Source: Pedobacter metabolipauper
Lineage (GTDB): Bacteria; Bacteroidota; Bacteroidia; Sphingobacteriales; Sphingobacteriaceae
Assembly (NCBI RefSeq): GCF_004362715.1
Contig: NZ_SNYC01000008.1
Location: 1 to 64,000, forward strand
Direction: 5' to 3'
DNA: 64,000 bases
Part shown: positions 43,143 to 50,378 of the stretch, one piece after another
Position numbering within the stretch: position 1 is the stretch's first letter
Layout: the number at the start of each line of letters is the position of its first letter
Program-made: the position numbers and the translations under genes
Notes under the pieces: model-generated
Databases searched by the model: none
What the model saw: the letters and a program-made list of their open reading frames with translations, nothing else
What the model was told of the DNA's origin: nothing

Positions 43143-43721
43143 ATGGTTCATTCAATCAAACAACAAGAGACGGGCTTAGACTATAGGGCTAAGAAATTTG
43201 TGATGTGGTTATTTGTTGTTTCATCTACCATTATGTTTGGTGGCTGGACAAGTTATTACATTGTGTTCTCCGCTTCTAAAGGTAAGGGACATGGTCTGGT
43301 ATTGCCCGAATTGTTCATCTACAGTACTGCGGTACTTGTGCTGAGCAGCATTAGCCTTTTTCTGGCATCCAGGGCCTTAAAAAATCAACAATTCAATGCC
43401 CAGAAAACATTTTTATGTTTAACGATGGTTTTGGGTATTGTATTTGGTTACCTGCAGGTGGATGCCTGGTCTACTATGGTAAAGACCGGAGCCGTATTAA
43501 TGAATAACAATGCCGCAATTTCCCTGATATATATCGTATCCGGATTTCACATTCTGCACATTTTTGCCGGCATATGCCTGGTATTTAATGCGCTGATGGG
43601 AGCATATAAAGAACTGCCTATGGAAAAGCGTACATACCGGATGGAAATCGCTTCTATATTTTGGCATTTTATAGATATATTATGGATATATCTGTATGTT
43701 TTTTTACTTTTGAACAGTTAG
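43143..43721 (+). CDS. coxC: Cytochrome c oxidase subunit III (first paralogue)
   Basis: A 192-residue, five-helix heme-copper oxidase subunit III. It starts with KKFVMWLFVVSSTIMFGGW. The C-terminal signature is SGFHILHIFAGICLV followed by IASIFWHFIDILWIYLYVFL. It is shorter than the second copy directly downstream. Subunit III stabilises the catalytic core and has no redox centre. It belongs to the ctaA-to-SCO operon. Confidence 0.92.
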   Translation: MVHSIKQQETGLDYRAKKFVMWLFVVSSTIMFGGWTSYYIVFSASKGKGHGLVLPELFIYSTAVLVLSSISLFLASRALKNQQFNAQKTFLCLTMVLGIVFGYLQVDAWSTMVKTGAVLMNNNAAISLIYIVSGFHILHIFAGICLVFNALMGAYKELPMEKRTYRMEIASIFWHFIDILWIYLYVFLLLNS

Positions 43722-43751
43722 AATTTTTAACAAACTATTACTATTAACAAA

Positions 43752-44459
43752 ATGAGTTCATTATCACAATTAGATCAGGTAAAAACCACTCCATGGAGCG
43801 GAGGCCGCTCGCCGTGGTCAGTAGAGTACGGTAAAATAATGATGTGGTTCTTCCTGGTATCTGATGCATTCACCTTTTCATCATTACTGATCTATTACGG
43901 AGCGCAGCGTTTCTCTAAACTTACCTGGCCTGATCCGGATTTGGTTTTTCAATCCATTCCGGGACTTGTAGAAGGCAATGCGCCATTGGTGTTTGTGGGT
44001 ATTATGACCTTTATTTTGATCATGAGTTCCGTTACTATGGTACTGGCTGTTGAAGCCGGCCACAGACGTTCTAAAAAAGAGGTGATCTGGTGGATGGTAG
44101 CTACCATTATTGGTGGTTTTATGTTCCTGGGTTGTCAGGCTGCAGAATGGACACACTTATTCCACGAAGGATTTGGATGGGGTAAAATTCCAAATATGGA
44201 AACCTTACACCACTTGTTTAGCGGTGAGGTATCTACCGTTTCTGCATTACAGTTTTCTAACTTGTTCTTTACCATTACCGGCTTTCACGGTTTTCACGTA
44301 TTTACCGGGGTTCTTATCAATATCATCATCCTGTGTATGACCATTAACGGAACATTCGAAAAACGCGGACATTACCTGATGGTAGAGAAGGTTGGTCTAT
44401 ACTGGCACTTTGTGGATCTGGTATGGGTATTCGTATTTACATTCTTCTATTTAGTTTAA
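43752..44459 (+). CDS. Cytochrome c oxidase subunit III (second paralogue)
   Basis: A 235-residue subunit III homologue. Family signatures include YGKIMMWFFLVSDAFTFSS, TGFHGFHVFTGVLINI and VGLYWHFVDLVWVFVFTFFY. It is longer than the preceding paralogue because of a loop with EWTHLFHEGFGWGKIP. Two tandem subunit III genes are a recurrent arrangement in Bacteroidota oxidase operons. One copy may provide extra helices that a single long subunit supplies elsewhere. Confidence 0.93.
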   Translation: MSSLSQLDQVKTTPWSGGRSPWSVEYGKIMMWFFLVSDAFTFSSLLIYYGAQRFSKLTWPDPDLVFQSIPGLVEGNAPLVFVGIMTFILIMSSVTMVLAVEAGHRRSKKEVIWWMVATIIGGFMFLGCQAAEWTHLFHEGFGWGKIPNMETLHHLFSGEVSTVSALQFSNLFFTITGFHGFHVFTGVLINIIILCMTINGTFEKRGHYLMVEKVGLYWHFVDLVWVFVFTFFYLV

Positions 44460-44476
44460 TTATTCAATAAAATATT

Positions 44477-44836
44477 ATGTCAGAAATACATACAGACAAC
44501 GGACATCACGATCACGAACATGGAGATCATGCAGGATTAAGCAAAAAGAAGATATGGCAGGTATTTGGTATCCTTCTTTTGATTACGATGATCGAATTCT
44601 TCATCGCATTATGGGTCCTTCCTAAAGGATATATGTCTCATAGCGTAGGTAACTTTGTATACATCGCTTTAACCTTAGTAAAGGCCTATTACATTGTAGC
44701 TTACTTCATGCACTTAAAATATGAGAAGCTTGGATTACAGCTGGCCTTATCTATATCATTTATCTTTATTGGGTACTTTATTGTACTCATGCTAATTGAA
44801 GGCGGTTATCTGCATCTACACATGCCACTAGTTTAA
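44477..44836 (+). CDS. Cytochrome c oxidase subunit IV family protein
   Basis: A 119-residue small membrane protein with three helices and a His-rich N-terminus (DNGHHDHEHGDHAG). It matches the prokaryotic caa3-type subunit IV pattern: KKIWQVFGILLLITMIEFFI, VKAYYIVAYFMHLKYEKLG, then a final helix. It is an accessory subunit of the oxidase. Its stop overlaps the start of the SCO-like gene by one base (TAATGA). Confidence 0.9.
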   Translation: MSEIHTDNGHHDHEHGDHAGLSKKKIWQVFGILLLITMIEFFIALWVLPKGYMSHSVGNFVYIALTLVKAYYIVAYFMHLKYEKLGLQLALSISFIFIGYFIVLMLIEGGYLHLHMPLV

Positions 44837-45543
44837 TGAACGCAGCTTCAATAAAGAAAGTTTTAATCCTGGTCACCATTTTAGCGGTACCAGGATTTTT
44901 GTATTATTTACTTCAGGATAAAGGAAAGAACAGGTACAGACCGCTCGCTATATTCGGGCCTAAAGCTGTAGCTTCTACCTTTCATTCAGTACGTGGAAAG
45001 AACATTCCGGATACCATTTATCATGTGGTTGATGATTTTAAACTGATCAACCAGGCCGGCGACTCTGTAAGCTGGAAAAACTATGATCGGAAAGTGGTTA
45101 TTGTCAGCTTATTTTATACCACAGGCAATACCCATGCAGTTACCTTTGCCAATAAGGCCATGCGTGCGTTTGATGCAACCTTTGACCACAATAAGTCAGT
45201 TAACTTTATCAGCCTGAGCATTGATCCGGTAAAAGACAATCCGGCCGTAATAAGTGCATTTGCGAAAACACTGCCTGCAAAGGCCGGTAAATGGGATATG
45301 CTTACCGGCGACAGCACCCATATCTATAACCTGATCAATAAAGGTTTATTTATTGATGCACATCAGGATCTTACCGGTGGAGAGAAGAAATTCATTTACA
45401 GCAACATGTTTGTGCTGCTGGATATGAAACACCGAATCAGGGGATATTATGAAGCCACCAGCCAGGAAGCTTTATCAAAACTTGATGATGAGATCAAAGT
45501 GCTTATGGCCGAAGAATTAAGAAACACCAATGACGGGAGATAA
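44836..45543 (+). CDS. SCO-like protein lacking the copper-binding residues
   Basis: A 235-residue protein with an N-terminal membrane anchor (about 6-26) and a thioredoxin-like SCO fold. Its fold landmarks are FKLINQAGDSVSWKNYDRKV, SLSIDPVKDNPAVISAF and SNMFVLLDMKHRIRGYYEAT. The usual CxxxC copper motif after YTT is replaced by GNTHA (Gly97...Ala101), and the usual His before the final strand is Tyr188. It therefore cannot bind Cu(I) in the normal way. Position in the oxidase operon still suggests a role in oxidase maturation. Genuine SCO proteins are expected elsewhere in the genome. Confidence 0.85.
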   Translation: MNAASIKKVLILVTILAVPGFLYYLLQDKGKNRYRPLAIFGPKAVASTFHSVRGKNIPDTIYHVVDDFKLINQAGDSVSWKNYDRKVVIVSLFYTTGNTHAVTFANKAMRAFDATFDHNKSVNFISLSIDPVKDNPAVISAFAKTLPAKAGKWDMLTGDSTHIYNLINKGLFIDAHQDLTGGEKKFIYSNMFVLLDMKHRIRGYYEATSQEALSKLDDEIKVLMAEELRNTNDGR

Positions 45544-45558
45544 TCCGTTAATCACATT

Positions 45559-46092
45559 ATGACCGAGAACACCCAAATTGAGCAGCGATATAACAAATGG
45601 ATCATCCTGCTTTCCGTAGTGATACCCATTGCCGTAGCCGTACTTTTTTTTGTTAAGATTCCTAATGCAACACCATTACCATTCTTGCCGCCCATTTATG
45701 CCACCATTAACGGTATAACAGCTGTATTATTGGTTATCGCAGTGGTTGCAGTTAAAAATGGTAAGCTAAAGCTGCACGAAAATTTAATGAAATGTGCTAT
45801 TGGCTGTTCATTACTATTTTTGGTCATGTACATTGCGTATCATATGACCACACCATCCACCTCGTTTGGGGGTGAAGGGATTATACGTTATGTTTACTTT
45901 TTCATCCTTTTAACGCATATCCTGTTGTCTATTGCAATCATACCTTTGGTGTTGATTACTTATGTAAGGGCATTGGCCCAGCGGTTTGACCGCCATAAAA
46001 AGATAGGTAAAATAACATTTCCATTGTGGCTGTATGTAGCAGTAACTGGCGTTGTTGTTTATCTAATGATTTCACCATACTATAATTTCTAG
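45559..46092 (+). CDS. DUF420 domain-containing membrane protein
   Basis: A 177-residue protein with about five helices, including the conserved PFLPPIYATINGITAVLLV, HENLMKCAIGCSLLFLVMYI and LTHILLSIAIIPLVLIT stretches. DUF420 genes (CtaM/YozB-like) accompany heme-copper oxidases, and in Bacillus-type bacteria the family is needed for oxidase assembly. A maturation role here is inference from family and position. It is the last gene before a new promoter. Confidence 0.9.
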   Translation: MTENTQIEQRYNKWIILLSVVIPIAVAVLFFVKIPNATPLPFLPPIYATINGITAVLLVIAVVAVKNGKLKLHENLMKCAIGCSLLFLVMYIAYHMTTPSTSFGGEGIIRYVYFFILLTHILLSIAIIPLVLITYVRALAQRFDRHKKIGKITFPLWLYVAVTGVVVYLMISPYYNF

Positions 46093-46156
46093 TCAGAGAA
46101 TTCGTTTTAATGACGGGGTTATTGCGCTGCGTTTCCTTTTATAATTCAGGATTACT

Positions 46157-46164
46157 TATATTTG
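46157..46164 (+). promoter_or_regulatory. -7 element of the small CxxC-protein gene
   Basis: TATATTTG ends 4 bases before the ATG at 46169, implying a near-leaderless transcript for the next three genes. Confidence 0.55.
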
Positions 46165-46168
46165 TACC

Positions 46169-46423
46169 ATGAAAACGAAAGTATTTGTTTTACTTTTTAT
46201 GCTGCTGCTTACAGCCTCATCTATGAATACGGCAACAGCGCAATGTGCCATGTGCTCTATCAGTGCTGAACAAGGTACAAAGAATGGCAATACCCAAGGG
46301 AAAGGCTTAAATACGGGAATCATCTATCTATTGGCTATTCCTTATCTCCTGATCTCAGGGATGGGCGCATTGTGGTATTTAAAATACCGTAAGGGGTCGG
46401 CAGGATATGCAAAAAACAACTAA
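46169..46423 (+). CDS. Small exported membrane protein with a CxxC motif
   Basis: An 84-residue protein with a signal peptide (about 1-24). It is followed at once by QCAMCSISAEQG, a loop, a single transmembrane helix (about 49-70) and a basic tail. I know similar small proteins beside DUF983 and oxidase genes in Bacteroidota, but none with an assigned function. The CxxC pair just outside the membrane could bind copper or act in thiol chemistry. The end overlaps the DUF983 gene by 17 bases. Confidence 0.75.
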   Translation: MKTKVFVLLFMLLLTASSMNTATAQCAMCSISAEQGTKNGNTQGKGLNTGIIYLLAIPYLLISGMGALWYLKYRKGSAGYAKNN

Positions 46424-46805
46424 GCTATACGCTTTAGTTAAAGGTAAATGTCCGCAATGCAGACGCGGTGATATCTTTACCGGCAGTCTTTACGGTCTTG
46501 ATATTCAGCACACCAATTCTGTTTGCAGCCATTGCAGTATGCGCTTCGAGATCGAACCCGGATATTTTTATGCAGCGATGTATGTAAGCTACGCGATGAA
46601 CGTATCAGAAATGATTACTGTAGGAATAGCTACTTACGTTTTTTCTGGCGGTAACCTGGAGTTTGAATCCCTATGGCTTTACCTGACTACTATTTTTACC
46701 GGATGTTTACTTTTAGCCCCATTTAACTATCGGTATTCACGCGTCATTTTATTACATTGGCTGTCTCCTAAAATAAAGTATAACGCCTATTACGATAAGC
46801 CATGA
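46407..46805 (+). CDS. DUF983 domain-containing zinc-ribbon membrane protein
   Basis: A 132-residue protein with a zinc-ribbon-like N-terminus (CPQCRRGDIF and CSHC), then FEIEPGYFYAAMYVSYAMN and two or three membrane helices. The final cytosolic region reads LLHWLSPKIKYNAYY. DUF983 is a family of unknown function, often near cytochrome oxidase genes. It overlaps both neighbours (17 bases upstream, 4 bases downstream), so translation is probably coupled. Confidence 0.88.
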   Translation: MQKTTKLYALVKGKCPQCRRGDIFTGSLYGLDIQHTNSVCSHCSMRFEIEPGYFYAAMYVSYAMNVSEMITVGIATYVFSGGNLEFESLWLYLTTIFTGCLLLAPFNYRYSRVILLHWLSPKIKYNAYYDKP

Positions 46806-47464
46806 TTAAACCTGAAACCTTAGATTTTATTAAAGACCTGGCCGAGAATAATGACCGCGAGTGGTTTGCGGAAAATAAGGGCAGGTATGAAACTGCGAAG
46901 CTCGATATTTATGCTTTCGCTGAACAGGTCATTCCAATCCTCGCAGCAATAGATCCGGAATTTTCCATCGATACTCCGCCAAAAAAATGTTTAATGCGTA
47001 TTTACAGGGATGTACGGTTCAGCAAGAACAAAGCACCATATAAAAGTAATTACGGAATTACCTTTGATGTAAAGGGCAGGGGGATTACCACTCCGGATTA
47101 TTACCTGCACGTACAACCCGGTAAAAGCTTTTTTGGCGTTGGTTTCTGGATGCCGGAAGCACCTGTATTAAAAAAGATCCGCGAAGAGATTGATTACAAT
47201 ACCTCCGAATTTTTGGATATTGTTAATGCGCCGGCCTTTAAACGAATCTTTAAGCTTAGCCAGGAAGACACGTTGAAGAATGCCCCAAAGGGATACGATA
47301 CCGATCATCCTCAGATTGAATTCCTGAAATTAAAGAGCTTTATTGCCATATATCCATTAAAAGATGAAGAGCTTTTAAAGCCAGATTTCGTTAACAAGTT
47401 GAAAACTGCGTTAGAAACTATTTATCCATTTGTGCTATTTTTGAGAAATGCCGTTGTGCAATAA
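46802..47464 (+). CDS. DUF2461 domain-containing protein
   Basis: A 220-residue cytosolic protein covering the DUF2461 domain. Typical strings are FIKDLAENNDREWFAENKGR, CLMRIYRDVRFSKNKAPYKS and YYLHVQPGKSFFGVGFWMP. The family is common in Bacteroidota and Actinobacteria and has no proven function. It overlaps DUF983 by 4 bases and ends 41 bases before the OmpA-like gene. Confidence 0.9.
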   Translation: MIKPETLDFIKDLAENNDREWFAENKGRYETAKLDIYAFAEQVIPILAAIDPEFSIDTPPKKCLMRIYRDVRFSKNKAPYKSNYGITFDVKGRGITTPDYYLHVQPGKSFFGVGFWMPEAPVLKKIREEIDYNTSEFLDIVNAPAFKRIFKLSQEDTLKNAPKGYDTDHPQIEFLKLKSFIAIYPLKDEELLKPDFVNKLKTALETIYPFVLFLRNAVVQ

Positions 47465-47505
47465 TCGAGGGTAGCCCGTATCAATTATTAAAAGACATTA
47501 TATTA

Positions 47506-48348
47506 ATGAGAAAAATCAGTTTAATCCTATCTATTGCATTGTTTGCCAGTGCATTTAGCTCTTGCGTCATCTTGTCACCTAAAAAATATAAAAGTCTGAT
47601 CGCAACTCAAGACTCCCTGAATACCGGCTGGACTGAATCCCAACTCAGAAACGAAAACCTGGAAAGCCTGATCGGTAAGCTTAGGAAAGATACAACGGGC
47701 TTAAGCAGTGCGTTAAATGATTTGAGGAGCAGGTATGCTGATATGGATAATAATTATGCTAAACTGCGCAGCAACAGCTCAACAGAGATCAATAAACTGT
47801 CTGATGACCTTAAAAAACGCGAACAGCGTTTAAAAGAAGTAGAAGAGGTATTGCGTAAACGGGATGAGGCTACGAACAAGTTAAAGGAAAAACTGCAGCA
47901 GGCCTTGCTTGGCTTTACCAAGAATGGATTAACGGTAGAGATCCGTAACGGAAAGGTTTATGTTTCTCTAACAGATAAACTATTGTTCCCATCAGGAAGT
48001 ATTGTGATCGATGAAAAAGGAAAGCTGGCTTTAAGTCAGCTGGCAGATGTGCTTAAACAGCAGCCAGAGATCAATATCGCAGTTGAAGGACATACGGATT
48101 CACAGAAGATCACCAATCTTGGACAGATCAAAGACAACTGGGATTTGAGTGTGCTGAGATCAACTTCAGTAGTTCGGTTCCTTACAGAAATTGGTAAAGT
48201 AGAAAGTGTACGGATGACTGCAACCGGAAAGGGAGAGTTTCAACCATTAGGTGCCAATACCTCAGCCGATGGCAGAAGTAAAAACCGCCGGATTGAGATC
48301 GTGTTGTCTCCGAAACTGGACGAGTTATATGATCTGATCAAACAGTAA
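47506..48348 (+). CDS. OmpA family outer-membrane lipoprotein
   Basis: A 280-residue protein with a lipoprotein signal (lipobox AFSSC, Cys about residue 20). A coiled-coil segment spans about residues 45-140 (many KKREQRLKEVEEVLRKRDEA-type heptads). The C-terminal OmpA peptidoglycan-binding domain (about 150-270) has LFPSGSIVIDEKG, VEGHTDSQ and NRRIEIVLSP. It probably tethers the outer membrane to peptidoglycan across a coiled-coil spacer. Confidence 0.93.
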   Translation: MRKISLILSIALFASAFSSCVILSPKKYKSLIATQDSLNTGWTESQLRNENLESLIGKLRKDTTGLSSALNDLRSRYADMDNNYAKLRSNSSTEINKLSDDLKKREQRLKEVEEVLRKRDEATNKLKEKLQQALLGFTKNGLTVEIRNGKVYVSLTDKLLFPSGSIVIDEKGKLALSQLADVLKQQPEINIAVEGHTDSQKITNLGQIKDNWDLSVLRSTSVVRFLTEIGKVESVRMTATGKGEFQPLGANTSADGRSKNRRIEIVLSPKLDELYDLIKQ

Positions 48349-48424
48349 CAGTCCAACGTTAGGTGAGTTCTTTTGGATTGTGTTCATATTGGATTATCTT
48401 TACCAAACCAGATCTAAACCCAAC

Positions 48425-50059
48425 ATGACACTTCGAGTTTCTTACTTAAAATTTTTAAAGAAAATCCTGCTTGTGGTATGGGCTGCTTTGATGTGCTTAC
48501 CTGCATTTTCACAATCCAATTTTGAAAATAAGCTGAAACAGCTCAATCTGAGCATTGAGGCTAAGCAAACGTACGACCGCAGTAAACTTCAGCGTATTGC
48601 AGGATTAGAGCAAACATTAAAGTTACTGTTGCCTGCAGATATTAACGGCAGGTATAAGGTCTGTACCGCCTTATATGATGAATATAAATCCTTTAACTAC
48701 GACAAAGCTTTTTATTATGCCCAAAGCATGCTCAGCTATGGGCGCAGGCTTAAGGACCCCGTTAAAGTAGCCAACGGAAAAATTAAACTCGGCTTTGTAT
48801 TGTTGTCGTCAGGTATGTTCAAAGAAACTTTTGATTCCTTAAATACCGTAGACGTTCATATTCTTCCAGACAGTATTAAACAGGATTACTACTTTTTAAA
48901 TGCCCGTACCTATTACGATCTGGCAGATTTTGATGCCGATAAATATTATACCCCGTTATATAACTTAAGAGCCGGGATCTACATAGACTCTGCCATTGCA
49001 TTGTCTACCCAAACATCTTATGATTATCAGTACTACCTCGGCTTAAAATATCTTAAAATGGGTAAGCGTGACCAGGCGGCCGCACTGTTAAAAAAGATAC
49101 TCCACACGTACCCTTTGAGCAACCACCAGCTGGCCGTAACCACCTCTACATTAAGCGATATTTATATTCAGAACAATGAAATAGATGAAGCGCTGCAGCT
49201 GCTGTTCCAGGCGGCAGAAGCCGATATCAAATCTTCTACAAAAGAAGCTGCAGCAATGCTGAACCTGGCCAAGCTGCTTCATACCAAAGGAGACATTAAA
49301 AATGCCTATGTTTTTATAAACCAGGCGATGAATGATGCCAGCTATTATGGGGCACGCCAGCGTAAAGTGCAGGTAAGCGCCATATTAATGGTGATTGCCG
49401 GTGAAAAAGTAAATTCCGTAGAGGAACAGCGGAGGATCCTTTTTATTTATGCAACCCTGCTAACGCTTTTGGCAGCAGTGGTGATTCTTTTTGCATTTAT
49501 CATTTACAGACAACTTAAGAAATTAAAAAAGGCGGATAAGATCATTATCGAAACAAACCGTTCTTTACAGGAAACCATAGATCAGTTGAACGAGGCTGAG
49601 AAGATCAAAGAAGAATACATTGGTTATTATTTTAACCTGATCTCTGAATCCATAACCAAGCTCGAGAAATTTAAAAGGTCTGTAAGCAATAAATTGGTAA
49701 CTAAAAAGTTTGATGACATTCAAATGCTGGTAGATAATATCAACCTGAAAAAGGAGCGGGATGAGCTGTTCCTGAACTTTGATAAAGCATTTTTAACCCT
49801 GTTCCCAAATTTTGTAGAAGCATTCAATGCACTTTTTGAGCCTGAACACCAGGTTAAACTCAGTTCAGATCAGCTGCTCAATACCGATCTTAGGATATTT
49901 GCCCTCATCAGACTGGGTATTCATGACACGGAAAAGATTGCCAGTATTTTAGAATACTCCATGAATACCATATACAACTATAAAGCACGTATAAAAGGCA
50001 AATCTATCCTTCCAAATGATGATTTTGAACTGGCTATTTTAACCATAAAGGCCGTATAG
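48425..50059 (+). CDS. DUF6377-type membrane regulator with TPRs and a C-terminal HTH
   Basis: A 544-residue protein from the ATG at 48425, which gives a clean signal peptide (about 1-29, ending PAFSQ). The periplasmic part (about 30-330) contains TPR-like helices such as SYDYQYYLGLKYLKMGKRDQ. One membrane helix lies near 340-362. A cytoplasmic coiled segment with KIKEEYIGYYFNLISESI follows, then a LuxR-like HTH at the end (DTEKIASILEYSMNTIYNYK). Such proteins sit next to susCD loci and probably act as one-component regulators. Position just before susC supports control of that locus. Confidence 0.85.
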   Translation: MTLRVSYLKFLKKILLVVWAALMCLPAFSQSNFENKLKQLNLSIEAKQTYDRSKLQRIAGLEQTLKLLLPADINGRYKVCTALYDEYKSFNYDKAFYYAQSMLSYGRRLKDPVKVANGKIKLGFVLLSSGMFKETFDSLNTVDVHILPDSIKQDYYFLNARTYYDLADFDADKYYTPLYNLRAGIYIDSAIALSTQTSYDYQYYLGLKYLKMGKRDQAAALLKKILHTYPLSNHQLAVTTSTLSDIYIQNNEIDEALQLLFQAAEADIKSSTKEAAAMLNLAKLLHTKGDIKNAYVFINQAMNDASYYGARQRKVQVSAILMVIAGEKVNSVEEQRRILFIYATLLTLLAAVVILFAFIIYRQLKKLKKADKIIIETNRSLQETIDQLNEAEKIKEEYIGYYFNLISESITKLEKFKRSVSNKLVTKKFDDIQMLVDNINLKKERDELFLNFDKAFLTLFPNFVEAFNALFEPEHQVKLSSDQLLNTDLRIFALIRLGIHDTEKIASILEYSMNTIYNYKARIKGKSILPNDDFELAILTIKAV

Positions 50060-50378
50060 GATTTACATACGCTTATATTCCGTTTATATTTTTCTATTTT
50101 TATGTTTATTTATCTATCTGTAAATCAGATAAATATAATTATATATTCTTTACTGGGTTTATATTTTGATTTTGAAAATTGTGAGTTGGCAATTAAAGTG
50201 ATCTCTTTGAATCGCAATTGGGAAATTAACCTGAGGCAGAAACAACCAAATTAAATATAAACAAGTATGAAATCCAATCGAGAATCTACGGGTATGCGGC
50301 GAATAACTGTTCCCCGTTCTTAAGCACTCGCTGATACGCTAAATAAAAAACCATTTATAAACTTAAAATTATATTCTA
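50060..50378 (+). promoter_or_regulatory. 319-base regulatory gap upstream of susC
   Basis: This very AT-rich gap has an inverted repeat, ATTTATCT (50108-50115) and AGATAAAT (50127-50134), separated by 11 bases. A small frame from ATG at 50267 to TAA at 50323 would encode 18 residues (MKSNRESTGMRRITVPRS) and could be a leader peptide or chance. No clear TAnnTTTG promoter could be placed. The length suggests a long 5' leader for susC. Confidence 0.45.
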
